A DNA stretch of 64,000 nucleotides from contig NC_012870.2 of NCBI RefSeq assembly GCF_000003195.3, forward strand, positions 16,360,501 through 16,424,500, written 5' to 3'. Both the position numbers and the translations under genes were made by a program. Below are positions 36,737 through 48,974 of this stretch, piece by piece. Origin of the DNA: Sorghum bicolor (lineage: Eukaryota; Streptophyta; Magnoliopsida; Poales; Poaceae). How positions within the stretch are numbered: position 1 is the stretch's first letter; each line of letters starts with the position of its first letter. The notes under the pieces were generated by a model. The model was not told the origin of the DNA and did no database searches. It saw only the letters and a program-made list of their open reading frames with translations.

Positions 36737-36980
36737 GGCCTTGTTTAGTTCATACCAAAACACTAAAAAAGTTTTTAAAATTTCTCGTCGCATTGAATCT
36801 TGTGATACATGTATGAAACATTAAATATAAACAAAAATAAAAATTAATTGTATAGGTTGTTTATAAATTATAAGATAAATCTTTTAAGCTTAATTAGTTT
36901 ATAATTAGACAATAATTATTAAATAAAAAATAAAAATATTACAGCACCCAAAACAAAAAAAAAATAGGAAAAACAAGGCC
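36737..36980. mobile_element. Tourist-like MITE, adjacent second copy
   Basis: GGCCTTGTTTAGTTC on the left, AAACAAGGCC on the right, more A/T-mutated than its neighbour 18 bp away. The flanking triplets do not match. Confidence 0.8.
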
Positions 36981-37000
36981 ACTTGAACTGCCTGCCTTCG

Positions 37001-37205
37001 TGAATAAAGTTTATTGTAGCGATGAAGCTCTATCTTTGGCGCTATCGGTCGCTTAACTTATTCGCCTGGTTTATCCGTTATATTATAGTATTTTCTCTCA
37101 CAGTAAGATTTTTTTTTTCTTTACGACTTCGTGAATGAATTTTATTGTAGTAATGAAGCTCCTCCTAGATTTATCTTTAGCACTATTGTTCACTTGGTTT
37201 ATCAG
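37001..37205. repeat. Diverged direct repeat, unit about 125 bp
   Basis: Both units begin CTTCGTGAAT(A/G)AA and share TTTATTGTAG, GATGAAGCTC-like and GGTTTATC words. They have diverged by substitutions and small indels. Confidence 0.65.
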
Positions 37206-37442
37206 TATATTTTATTTCATAACAAATCAGCGAACAATGCTATTTTAGCTTATCTTGATATTTCTCATTCCGGCATTATTTAGTTACATTAAAAATCTAA
37301 AACATTTTAGTGCAAACTATCTACATCAAAGCAGCTACGCGCGGCTAGTCTGACAGTCATGTTGCTGCCGTGGACGTCCAATCCACCGCCCTGCTCCTGC
37401 TGAATGCCGCTGACCACGGTCCACAGCAAACCAAGCGAGCAA

Positions 37443-37684
37443 GGTATTGTTTAGTTCAAACAAAATCCAAAAACTTTTCAAGATTTCTTATCACATCAAA
37501 TTTTAAAACACATACATGAAACATTATATATAGACGAAAACAAAATCTAATTATATAGTTTACTTGTAAATTACGAGATGAATCTTTTAAACCTATTTAG
37601 TCTATAATTAAATAATATTTATCAAATAAAAACAAAAATACTATAATACCGAAATTCGAAATTTTTTCAGAACTAAACAAAGCC
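37443..37684. mobile_element. Tourist-like MITE, degenerate
   Basis: Left end GGTATTGTTTAGTTC, right end AACTAAACAAAGCCC, with a C-to-T/G-to-A eroded body. Confidence 0.75.
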
Positions 37685-37812
37685 CGAGCAAAAGATTTTC
37701 ATGTCCAGCAGCAAAAACAGAGCTGCGCTTGGCGGCGCGGCCTCTGACATCTCATCACCGTACCACGTTCACGGGTCCGGGCCCGGGGCCGAGTGTACTT
37801 ATTTCAAACTCT

Positions 37813-37893
37813 GGCATTGTTTAGTGGTGTAAGATTCGATATGATAGAGAATTTTAATTTTTTTTTTATTTTTAGTAAGAACTAAACAAGGCC
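37813..37893. mobile_element. Internally deleted Tourist-like MITE (about 80 bp)
   Basis: GGCATTGTTTAG on the left and AACTAAACAAGGCC on the right with most of the body missing; only the GATTCGATATGATAGAGAAT part of the interior is left. Confidence 0.7.
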
Positions 37894-38015
37894 CCTATAA
37901 CAAACATTTATCATGATGATGATGCTTCATACAGCAGAGCTATTTCCATGAAACATTTTTTAAAAAAATACCCAAACATACTAACGGTTAGCATGAAGCG
38001 TTAATAAGTATTTTA

Positions 38016-38258
38016 GGTCTTGTTTACTTCCATCCAAAAATCTAAAATTTTTCAAGATTCCTCGTCACATCGAATCTTTAGACACATGCATGGAGTATTA
38101 GATGTAGATGAAAATAAAAACTAATTGCACAGTTTGGTCGAAATTGACGAGACGAATCTTTTGAGCCTAGTTAATCCATGGTTGGACAATAATTACCACA
38201 AACAAACGAAAGTGCTACAGTGTCGCGAATTTTTTTCCTTCACGAACTAAACAAGGCC
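38016..38258. mobile_element. Tourist-like MITE (GGCCTTGTTTAGTT family)
   Basis: GGTCTTGTTTACTTCC...GAACTAAACAAGGCC with a well-preserved body (CACATCGAATCTTTAGACAC, GACGAGACGAATCTTTTGAG). Confidence 0.85.
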
Positions 38259-38787
38259 ATGTGTGTGACGACTAAAATTACATGCTTTTTTTTTGGGAGC
38301 AGACTAAAATTACATGCTAACGGTGTGTTTAGCCATACAGCTTAATTTCATACAGCAAAGCTAAGGAATCGATGGGCGTGTCATGTATACTGCCTCCGAT
38401 CCTTCCGATTGTTGCAAGAGGAGGGGGACGTGACAACGAAATGCATGGCTGTGGTCATGGTGGTCCGGTGGACACCAGGGGAGGTCAGGAGAGGAGGCTC
38501 GGCACGCGCCGGAGCCCAACCGCCCGCCCATCCATTTTGCAAGGGCTGGAGGAGGAGGAGGCTAGGCCTAGGCCTAGGCTGCTGCTAGTCTCTGTCATGT
38601 TCCTGCCGTGCCGTGTGTGAATGCCGCTGACCACGGCGCACCCCCATGATGGCAGCAAAACCAAAACCAGGCGAGCAAGCAAAAGATTTTACCGCCGCGA
38701 AAGCCGCTGGGCCGCTGCAGAGCGCGCATGACCGCACTGCGTAACGCCACTACCCGTCCACGCCCGCACCCGCCACAGTCAAAAGTC

Positions 38788-38835
38788 AAAACCATGGATG
38801 TCATGCCACGAACCCATCCAATTCCTTCCTATACT
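38788..38835 (+). repeat. 48-bp segment with a perfect inverted copy at 39804-39851
   Basis: The 48 bases beginning AAAACCATGGATGTCATGCC are identical, in reverse complement, to 39804-39851. Confidence 0.95.
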
Positions 38836-39061
38836 GCTTGTCTGCTTCCTCGTCCTAAGATCAATACATGTTTCATGAGAGTGTCATACACATTAAATAA
38901 GATGCCACATAAGTAAAATTGCTGACTTGACAGAATCATTAAATGAAGAAGTTTCATCAGATGAGAAAAGAGTTTCATCCCCATGAAACTCTTGTGGCTC
39001 GGTTACTTAGTTTATAGTCTTGGTAACTGTGTTATGAAACTATGCATTGAGACTGGCCTAA

Positions 39062-39303
39062 GCCCGTGTTTAGTTCCTCGTGAAACTTTTTTTTATTACT
39101 GTAACACTTTCGTTTGTTTGTGGTAATTATTGTCTAATTATAGACTAACTAGGCTCAAAAGATTCGTCTCATAAATTTTGATCAAACTGTGCAATTAGTT
39201 TTCATTTTCGTCTATATTTAATACTCTATACATGCGTCTAAAGATTCGATATAACGGAGAATCTTAAAAAATTTTGGATTTTTAGGTAGAAGTAAACAAG
39301 GCC
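39062..39303. mobile_element. Tourist-like MITE, opposite orientation
   Basis: GCCCGTGTTTAGTTCC...AGTAAACAAGGCC flanked by TAA on both sides (39059-39061 and 39304-39306). Confidence 0.85.
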
Positions 39304-39473
39304 TAAAAAGAAACAAAACTGATTTTAATCAAATGTTGTACATAAAAAAGAAAAAATTTGAAATACATTTGATGTTCATATATACACATCATTAAATAAT
39401 AACTTGGTCATATAATCTTTAGTACTCACGTAAATTAACATTATAAGATTGACATTGCAGTTATAAATGATAG

Positions 39474-39770
39474 CTGGTGTTTAGGAAATGGGAAATGGTG
39501 GTTGGGACAGGGAAACAAGGGGTGCAATTATGTGATAGATTTGGTCCCATTTTTGAGAAATAGAAAATGAAGATGGTGTTTGGGAAATGGGAAATGGTGG
39601 TTGGGATAGGGAAATAAAGGTTGCAATTATGGGATAGATTTGGTCCCATATTTGAGAAATAGGAAATGAAGATGGTGTTTGGGAGATGGTGGTGGGGATA
39701 GATAAATAAGGGGTACGATTGTGGATAGATTTGATCTCATATTTGAAAAATTGAAAATAAAGATATGACA
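39474..39770. repeat. Three-copy tandem repeat, unit about 99 bp
   Basis: Units start at about 39474, 39573 and 39673 with TGGTGTTTGGGA(A/G)ATGG and share ATAGATTTGGTCCCAT. The third is the most diverged. Confidence 0.9.
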
Positions 39771-39782
39771 CATAAATAAATA

Positions 39783-39944
39783 GTCCATTCGCTCCAAATT
39801 ATAAGTATAGGAAGGAATTGGATGGGTTCGTGGCATGACATCCATGGTTTTCACAATTTATCTAGACATAGTGTATATCTAAGTGCGGAGAAAAATAATG
39901 AATCTAGAAAAATCAAAACATCTTATAATTTGAAATGGATTGAG
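39783..39944. mobile_element. Stowaway-like MITE carrying a 48-bp foreign segment
   Basis: The ends GTCCATTCGCTCCAAATTAT and ATAATTTGAAATGGATTGAG are inverted, with TA on both sides. The part at 39804-39851 is not MITE sequence but the perfect inverse of 38788-38835. Confidence 0.7.
39804..39851 (-). repeat. Inverted copy of 38788-38835
   Basis: All 48 positions are identical to the reverse complement of 38788-38835; it lies inside a Stowaway-like MITE. Confidence 0.95.
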
Positions 39945-40236
39945 TACTAACATATGTATCTTTTTATTCCAATCTATTTCCCTTTTCCTATCTCAACCCC
40001 GATCCAGACATGTCCCGAATGTTAATGTACAAGATGTGCCACTCTTTTATGCATTCCAAAATACCACTTCCATTTCATGGGTCGCCCAAGCACCCTTCTG
40101 CTCTATTTCTTCTATATTTTCCCCCGAGTAGAATCCTTCAATGCAACACTAGTGCTCGTGAACCGTGTGGATGTTATGCTATCTGTTTATAAGTTGTTAT
40201 ATGGTAAAAACTTAATGCGAGTGCTATTATATAGTA

Positions 40237-40496
40237 CTCTTTCCATCTCAAATTGTAAGTCATTCTAAGAATCTTGGAGAGTCAAAACATCTCATGTTTA
40301 ACCAAAATTATAGAAAAAAATACAAAGTTTTATGGCATCAAATAGATAGTATTATGAAAATATAATTAATGAATAACCTAATAATACTTAGTTGATATCA
40401 TAAATGTTATTATCCGACTATATAAATTTGATCAAACTTGAAATATTTTGACTTTCCAAGATTCTTGGAATAACTTACAATTTGAGATGAAGGGAG
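40237..40496. mobile_element. Stowaway-like MITE
   Basis: CTCTTTCCATCTCAAATTGT...ACAATTTGAGATGAAGGGAG, with the same inverted CTAAGAATCTTGGAGAGTCAA motif as the copy at 22388. Confidence 0.85.
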
Positions 40497-41309
40497 TGGA
40501 ATCCGTCAATGCAGCATATCTGAGTTGAAGTTCACATTATTGTATGTTATTATATCTTAAAAGTGTTGCATTAACTTGACTCACAACTTAATGCGAGTGC
40601 TTACATTTTGTTTATATTTGTATTAAAATTTAACTATACTATTTTTAAGTAATAGATAATGTACTCCACTCCTATGCGGTTGGATTTCATCAACTTGGAG
40701 TGGAGATGCGCCTGGCTATTTTCCTGGAAGGCAGCAATTGTCGTTCTCGGTACAGAGATAATTTTACTATCTTAGATTTAAAAAAAGTACAGAGATAAAT
40801 TGATCTAGCTGTGATTGAGGCACATTTAAATTTGCATTTCACTATTAATATTCGGATATGGGGCAGTAAAAATATTTGTTAGTTTCGAACCAAGCAGTGG
40901 TACTCCGTAGAACGGGTTCAGCGAAGTGAGTAGTAATATCGTGGTTGTGGCAAGGAAAAAAAAAAGAGAAAGAAGAAGAAGAAACCGTGTGGGCAAGAAA
41001 AAAAAGAAAAGAAGAAACCGTGTGGAGAGAGAAGAGATACAGAACTTGTAATAGTAGCAGTTGGATAGGAGTACAAGAAGTTGCTAGCGGTTTTATCAGA
41101 AAGAAAAAATTGCTACGGTTTATAAAAAAGTTACTACGGTTAAGATCTTTTTTCTCTCTGTTTCTTGTGATCAACATCTATTCCTTTTTTTTCATCTCTC
41201 ATGATTAGCATATTAGATAAAAGTAGAAACATAAATTTTTATAAACAGATGGAATTATTCTTTATTCTTTTAATGTTAATAATCATTATAAATTTACAAT
41301 AGATCCTAC

Positions 41310-41584
41310 TAGTGATGAAAACAATGCGGATATTTGCTGTATTTAAGACCAAATTCATTTAGAGGGGAATAATGTCTGTATCCAAATTCGGATATTGAAC
41401 ATCCAATACATATCTGTATTCGAATATTCAAATCATATATTTATGATGTTGATGTTCAATCATATCTTATTTGACATAGGAGTAGTTGACACTATCCGTA
41501 TTCCAATATAAATCCCAACAGATATTATAAAGACAAATATAATATGAGTAATATCTGTCTTTGTCGGATCCTTTGTCATCCCTA
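41310..41584. mobile_element. hAT-type MITE with perfect 8-bp target duplication
   Basis: Ends TAGTGATGA and GTCATCCCTA, flanked by GATCCTAC at 41302-41309 and 41585-41592. Eight-base duplications and TAG-type ends define hAT elements. The interior is rich in GGATAT/ATATCC words and has no ORF. Confidence 0.92.
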
Positions 41585-42033
41585 GATCCTACACCAACAT
41601 TCATTCTAGTCAAGCATAAGTTAGTTTGATTGATTGCCCGAATAAACTTGTATTTATGTTTCTACAATGTGATTTATTTATGTTTAGTGTTATTTGTATA
41701 CAGATAAGTAAATAACATATAGGTTACGTAAGCCGAAGCACACATAAAAACAAAATATTCTCAACTTTATATTTCTACAAGACATATAAGATCAGAAAGT
41801 AAAACATAAAAATAACTACATGCAACAAAAATATAAAGAACCAAGTATACATTTTATTTTCACTATCTATAATAGTTAGCTCCCTAATAATTTATTATAC
41901 AATTTAATCTAGATAGTGAGATAGGTCAAAGCTAACAATCAACTAATCTATTATCTATATCTATTTGGATCCAAAATAGATAATTACTAGCACTATATGG
42001 AGTCTAAATACAATTTGTTTATACATAGAGCAA

Positions 42034-42474
42034 GGCCTTGTTTAGTTCCAAAAATATTTTGGTTTTCGGGACTATGGGGGTGTTTGGGACTGCTCTGCTC
42101 CACGTTTTTCAGCTCCGCTCTACGTTTTTTTAGCCAAACGGTTTCAGCTCCACGCACTGAGTTCAAGAAAAAAGGTGGAGTTGTGAGAGCACCTAAAGGG
42201 GTACTCCACAAACTCCAGTTTTTTGTGGAGCTCTCCATGGTGGAGTTTGTGGAGCAGTCCCAAACACCCCCTATAGCACTTTCGTTTTTACTTGACAAAC
42301 ATTGTCCAATCATGGAGTAACTAGGCTTAAAAGATTCATCTCGCGATTTACAGGTAAACTATGCAATTAGTTTCTATTTTCATCTATATTTAGTGCTTCA
42401 TACATGTGCTACAAGATTCGATGTGACGAACAATCTTGAAAAGTTTTTGATTTTTGGGTGAACTAAACAAGGCC
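42034..42474. mobile_element. Tourist-like MITE interrupted by another MITE
   Basis: GGCCTTGTTTAGTTCC on the left, GAACTAAACAAGGCC on the right, CAA on both sides. The body is split by the element at 42076-42271. Confidence 0.88.
42076..42271. mobile_element. PIF-like MITE nested in a Tourist-like MITE
   Basis: Long inverted ends GGGGGTGTTTGGGACTGCTC and GAGCAGTCCCAAACACCCCC, with TAT on both sides. Total length is 196 bp; further inverted words (TGGAG/CTCCA) run inward, so it can fold over most of its length. Confidence 0.9.
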
Positions 42475-42589
42475 CAACTAAATATCAGGATACTGCATAT
42501 ATTTACTTTGGATTTTCTTTTAGAACATATTTACTATGGATAATGTCTACTAGTACAAAACTTCAATTCAATGCAACCGTTTCCTATCA

Positions 42590-43436
42590 CGCCTCCGCTC
42601 TGGCCGCCTCCTACATTGCTTCCACCTTTTTTCCTCTCCTTTTCCTCCTCCCACCCATTTTCACTGCGCCCCGCCGCCCCCGCACCCTTCCGCCGCTCTC
42701 GAGTCGCGGCCTCGCGGGACTCGGACTCCTCGTACTACTCATTGGAGGCCTCCTCCGCTCGGGAGTCGGGACTCCGGCATTGGCGTCGGTAAACTCCTCG
42801 CCCTCCCTCGCGATCGTCCTGTTCCTTCGTCTTGCACGGTTGCCTTCTCCTCTCTTCTTATCTCGCCGGTGCAATCGCTGCCGGTTACCGCGCGATGTGT
42901 TTAGGGTTTATTAACAGTCCAAAACACCCCAGTGCGGATTGCCTCCAAGGTGGGATCTTCGCTTTGCATCCTGTTCGCTCCAGTTCTTTGCTCTCTCTTT
43001 ATTTTCTTTTTTTTTCTTTGAGAGGAGACGCTAGTACTTTATACTTAATGAAGATTCGAATCCTTTGCATATTTCTACCTTTTTATTAATTGTGCGCTTT
43101 TAAATTGAGTTTTTTTTTCCGCTTCCCTTTTTTTATTATTCCCCGTGAAATCGCCCGTTCTTGCATTCTACTACTGATCGATTTCTCTTTATTATTAGTG
43201 TGCATTTATTTGCACCATCGATTGCTACTTTGGGGTTTTGGTCCTCATGTTTGGGTGGCTCTCTGAGTTCTTTGTCTGGTGAATAATAATTTGGGGTTGA
43301 TTGGTGTCACGTGAACAGCATCGCCTATCTGATCATCGTCCGATGTTCTATGGATCTCAGATTAATCTGTGACGACGACGACGACCGGAGGCCAAGGCGA
43401 AATCCACACATCCACACCGGCTGCGGGGACGACAAG
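42590..43436 (+). promoter_or_regulatory. GC-rich promoter and 5' leader of the CCCH-like gene (inferred)
   Basis: An abrupt C/T-rich, CpG-rich block (42590-42900) precedes the CCCH-like gene and looks like a grass core promoter with leader. A plausible non-coding exon ends at GACAAG|GTATAG (43436). 43437-45403 would then be a 5' leader intron, in which I see only AT-rich sequence and no gene. Confidence 0.4.
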
Positions 43437-45403
43437 GTATAGCTCTTCTCTCCGTTGTTCCATGCATGGACTGCTCCTAGTTCTGCTCCAGACTGCATTG
43501 CTTCAGTCTATTCGCATCTATGGCCGTTTCCCTCCACCTGCCGGGTTCAGTGGCTTCGCTACATAAATTGGGCATTTTCTGTTTGGGATCAATTGGCAAG
43601 TTCATGTTTGTTTTACCAAACAAAGATTGAAAGGTTGGGCGTTATCAGTTATGAGGGATGCAGTGATGTTTGGTCGGTGCTGGCCAAGCCCAAGCGTGTC
43701 CTTTTTTGTTGCTCAACTAACCATTTTGATTTTGGGGCCCCCCTTGTCTCTACCTGGGGAGACCAAAAATGCATGGACTGGGGACTGGGGCTCTAGATGG
43801 GCACTACTGATGCAACGCTTTCTTTCGTTGTCAAATGTATAAGGAAAGATTAGAGACTCAATTTTTGGTAGTGTCACATTTTTCTGCAGTTCTATATTTG
43901 GAGGGAGACGCTTTTGGTTTGTTTTCGGTATTATTCTGCGCATATTTGTGGATACCATCTTTTCTGAGTCTTAGATGTGAAAGTAGTACTCCAATATGTA
44001 TGCTTTTTTTTTACCACAAGTTCCACATGTATCAAATATTTACCAAGGGGAACACATGACATTAATAGAATTCTAACTCCAAATTCAAGAATTTTTAACT
44101 CCAAAACCATGCTGTCTCGCTTATTTATTATCACAAAATGATGGTAGTATTCAATTCAAGTCTTTTACAGATAATATTTACTTTGCACGTACATAATACA
44201 TATTGGGGCATCTCTTACAAATTATTCCTGGATCCTGTTGTATACCTCTTTAGTTAATGTAACAAATTCGCACAAAAAATGATCTCTAAGCAATGTGAGG
44301 AATGCTATAAATTACATGCTATCAAATAAATTTTCACATCGAAACTCATCATATACTATGAGAAACAACTATATATTGCATGTGGGGCTACCAGAGTTTT
44401 TCTTTCAAGGAAAAAAATATGTCAGTAAGGTTTATTTTGTGATTTATCTCGTTACTACATATAACAAAGTTTGAGTATTGACCTAAAATTTTTGCATATG
44501 TTGATGATGACTTTGATGACAATGCTTACAGTTTTTAAATCTTCTCTTGTTGATTTGAAGTCATACCGAAAGGCCGAAAGGGTAAGCATGGTAGTTGACG
44601 CAGGCTTTGAGTAGATATGGACTATATCTACCATCGTATAGATTCAAATGCCTTTTAATTACTAAGTAGTACGCATGATTGCAAGACTTAGGCATATATT
44701 ATTATTGCCAATGCATATTGGGCAACCAAAAACTAAAGTTACATATGCGTACATGTCAACTTTTGCTTTTATTTGTTTTCTTACATCAAACTCCAGCTGT
44801 TCTAAAATATAAGGTATAGTTTCTTTTTCTGCCATTTTGCTTTTCCTTCAAAATATAAGGTTTCGATGCCGTTTGGACCGTCCTCTCTTCTGCATTTGAG
44901 TGAACACAACACAATTATTCTCCCCTTCTTGCCAAGACATCAGCATCACATATACTATCTATATTCCTCTACCATTTTCTTGGCTCCATAAGCTCCTTAT
45001 CCTTTGTGACCAGAGATAGTATGCTGTATAAAGGGATTGTGGTGACTCTCTTTCTGCCAGATGCCAGATTTTACAGTTCAGTTTTTTACTGGAGAGACTA
45101 CCATTCAATTGTACTTATTACTGTTTTCCTGTGCTGAAAGTATAGGGCTGGATGCTACCATTTACTTTGAAGGATGATTTAGGGAGTATGAACTAAAGTG
45201 ATCCTTGGTAGAAACTGGTAATTCATCTGCTAAATTGCTTTTCAAGGGCCATTTTGCAAGATTATCCAATGATTCTCTATGGGTATTGTTGCTAGGAAGC
45301 AAGTGAGAAGGTAATAAGGATTCAAATCAGCTTCCCAGTCTCATCTGTGATATTTGAGCTTGCATGTAAGTGCCCGCTTCATTCAAGTGCAGCTGGATAA
45401 CAA

Positions 45404-48400
45404 ATGGGTTCAAAAAGGTCATTGTTGTCATCATTACATGGAGAAATTTTGGTACAAGCATCACAAAGTCATTCGCGCTCAAAGAAGTATGAGTGGGAAA
45501 ACTTAATCCTTCGTCAGAGTGATCAAGCAACAATGGAGCAACCTGATCATGTTGCAACCCTGCCCTTGCCTCTGCATATGCCTGGCAGGTTATTCTCTTA
45601 ATCAATGCATGAATTAAATTTCAGATTTCATGCTATCCTGATATGTTGCTGTTAGTTTTATAGATTCAAATTTATCTTCTATTTGATGGAATTATGTGAT
45701 ATTGTGATGTGAAAACAGGGTAGAAGATTCTATGGCTGAGCCTAGAGGTTATGATTTTCACAGAACTGGAGAGATTGTGAGCAATAGATATTGTAAGTTT
45801 GCTACTTATGGTGTCAAGAGGTATGTCGTGTGCACCTATTTCCATGCTTGGATGCTCATTATTACTTGTACCAAATATTTCAGTTTTGTGGAACTTTGAT
45901 GCTTTGGCATGCAGGTTGGGGCCATCACATGGTCATGGACATTCCTCTGAGATTTATAGCCCTGGAGATGGGGTAGGTGGCCGTCATGGTAAATATCATG
46001 CTTCCCACAACCATTCATCAGAATCGGCCAGGCACAGCATTTCACCTGAACCTGGTCCCATCAGATCTTACTGGTAATCTCTTGTTCTGACCCTAAATAT
46101 TTGTCGTTATGCATTTCCAACAACTTTTCATACTATCTAGTCCTGGTATTTTAATAGTTTGTTTCTTAATCCAGGAGAAAGAGAAGCCCTTCCTTCGATC
46201 ATGTTCCTGACAGACGGATACATCCAGCAGCAGATTGTAGGAAGAATTATTCTGCTAACCAGGGGAGTAGCAGTCAGAACAGACAGTATCATGATGATAT
46301 ATATCTATCAACTAAATTCCTGGATGACCATTTTTCTGAGATAGATGCAGCAAGACATCGGTCTTACTTGCGCAATTTTCAATCTTCAAGTAACCATATT
46401 CCTGTTCACCCCTTGCATGGTCAATCATGTCAAAGGGATGAAGTAGCAAAAGCTCACCCCAAGGGACCAGTTAATGGATTTTGTCCCATCCACTATGAGC
46501 AACTTGAGCTTTCACCTAATGAAGATTTTTATGAATGCTTTGATAACAGTCGAAACCTCAGAAATGCTTATAATGGCAAGGTAGTAAAAAGGAAAATTAC
46601 AAAACAAGATTTCCTTGGAAACACTTACAATGGTGCTTGTGCTGATAGATATGATAGAAACAATAGCAGGAAAAGGAATGCAGATCATTTGGGTGGAAAG
46701 AAAACTAGGAAGAATGATGCTAATAAGGACAAATCTAAAAGGCTCCGTGGCCCCATCGAGCAGGACCAACAACAACAGGTTGAGTCTGACAAGATGAGAA
46801 ATGATAGTCGGGAGGGAAATGTTGAAATAACCAAGTTAGTGTGTCAAGATGGAGCAAAAAGGAACTTGAACCCAAAGAAGAATGCTACAGCTCCTGCTTC
46901 TAGTGGCTCAACAAAGTGTGATGGGGAAAACATGTTGAGTCCCAAGTGCAGCAAAACTTTTGCTTCATCACACGCACCAAATTTGAGTGAAGGAAGTAAA
47001 GACATGGATCTAGGATCTGACAACGATGTTGATGGTTGCACTGAAAGACGTATAGTGCATCATATTCCAGTCACCCATCCAGAGAGGAATATACAACTGA
47101 AAATATCAGATAATGTTTCTCAGTCTGAGGCACTTCGCCAAGATTGTTTAATCCTGTGGAGAAAAAGACAATTAAGAAAGAATAGTGCTGCTAAGGCTGG
47201 TAACATCGTGAAAGCTGACCAACAACAGGCTGCACAAAGAAGCAAGATGTCAACTGGAAGAAGAGTGAGGAGTGGAGGACCTGCTGCATCTTCTAGCTCA
47301 GAAAGTGATAATAAAGATGACACTGCTTCAGAGTGTTCTGACCAATTTAGTAGTGCAAAATCATCTGATGAACTACAAAAGTGTGGTGAAGGAAGAGCTA
47401 ACAAAAAGTTGGAGCAGACCATCAAATCCCCCAGTAACAGTAAATGCAACAAAAGGCCTCAAAACACAGCAGCTGAGAAAGGACTGAAGTATAGTCTCAA
47501 GCCTCTGCCAGAAGCAAATCCTCTTGAAATTGCACAACCTAAAGGAAAGGAAAAACTTGTTGACAGGAGGCAGGTATCAACTGATCATCCAGATGCCAAG
47601 GTGCATAGTAGTTTGAATGGTTGTTCTGACACTTGTAAGATGGATCAAGCAGCTGTTTCACATTGTGATAATAGTGCACATCAGGATATTTCTCAACAGG
47701 AGACAAACACTGCTGATTCGGATGCAGGAAGGGAAGAGAAACCAGGTGGAAAATGTGAAAAGAAAGCAGGAGGCCATGGTGCCAAACTGGCTGAACAATC
47801 TACTGGTTTGTATGCTGACCCAATATTGCTGGACAAAGAGACTGTTGCTAGTTGCTCTATGTATGGCATTTCGAAGGTAAATGCACTAAAGACTCCAGAT
47901 CATGAGATTGGAAGTACTTCCTTCCATGGGTCAATGCTGCCTAGAGGAACTGCAAACATGTGCCAAAAGAAGTCCATCAATTGGTCTAGTGAAAGTTACT
48001 GCATAGATTTGGAAAATTGTTTAGATGGAAATGATTGTAGAGACAACCAACAGGAAACCACGTATGATAATGTCTTGAGGAAGAAGCAAGAATGTTCCCT
48101 GCTGGCAGAGACTGAAGATGAGCTGAATGTGAAAACTAGAAAGGAGGATTGTCAGCCTCAAGCCCGTAGGGTTGAGATCACATCAAATCAACGGATAACA
48201 ACAGAGGATCGTGCTTCTGATACAATACATTCTGGCATTACTAAACAAGATGACCGGATCCTACGTCCTTCAATACCAGACTTGAATTGCTCGCCTAGTA
48301 TGATCAGCGATGAAGATTTTATGGCACCACCTGAGGAACCGGTTTGCCAGGTAAGTGCAGACAGTCTCAAACCCCAGAGCATCTCTATGAGTCTTTCAGC

Positions 48401-48974
48401 TTCATTAACTGGACCCACTTCAAAGGGAGAACAGATTAAGCAAGTAGGGGAAAAACAGTGTAATCAAGCTGAGGCAACAAACCAAATCACCAGAGAAGCT
48501 TGCAAAGACGGTACCTCTGATGCAGCAACTCAGTTGCAGATCTCCGAGTCAAATACTGGGCCTCCGCAACTAAGTGCAGTCGAAGAAAGTAGCACCTCAA
48601 TGAATGAACTCAAGTTTGCCTTGTGCGAATTTGTCAAAGGCTTTGTAAAACCTCTGTGGGAAAACGGGCTGCTATCTCGTGAAGTCCACAAGATTATAGT
48701 GAAGAAGGCTGTGGATAAAGTGGCAGCCGTCTGGGTCCACTCGGCAGAGATAGACATCCCAAGAATTTTGTCCGATGAAGCTGAAAATATAAGGACCCTT
48801 GTCAAGGTAGATTACCAATCCTCGTTACAATATATTCTTATACCGCAATGGTGCGTAATACCACGATCAATTGGCTAATGTAACATTCACGCTGTCTTGC
48901 AGGGCTACCTACAGATGTATGTGGGAAGGGAGGTCCTTAAGAAAAGTATCCCCAAAAGTTCTCGAGCAAAGTGA
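45404..48974 (+). CDS. CCCH-zinc-finger-like nuclear protein (C3H38-like), 1049 aa
   Basis: Exons 45404-45588, 45719-45820, 45915-46073, 46175-48806 and 48903-48974 join with correct phase (GT-AG) and end in TGA at 48972-48974. Most of the protein is a hydrophilic, Ser/Lys/Asp-rich, probably disordered region with a basic stretch near the middle of exon 4 (SRKRNADHLGGKKTRKND). The C-terminus is a compact conserved block (LCEFVKGFVKPLWENGLL, VHKIIVKKAVDKVAAVWV, NIRTLVKGYLQMYVGREV) that I associate with plant CCCH proteins of the C3H38/C3H55 type, thought to bind RNA in the nucleus. No intact C-x7/8-C-x5-C-x3-H finger is present. A remnant may straddle the donor of exon 2 (CKFATYGVKR, then VVCTYFH in intron). 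The start is the first ATG of the first coding exon; upstream exons appear non-coding. Confidence 0.8.

Noticed and set aside
40845..41208. Lys/Glu-rich ORFs at 40945-41208
   Set aside because: They come from an A/G-rich low-complexity tract with a small duplication (GAAACCGTGTGG twice).
46512..48805. Minus-strand ORFs across the CCCH-like gene
   Set aside because: They are shadows of the 2.6-kb exon on the plus strand.
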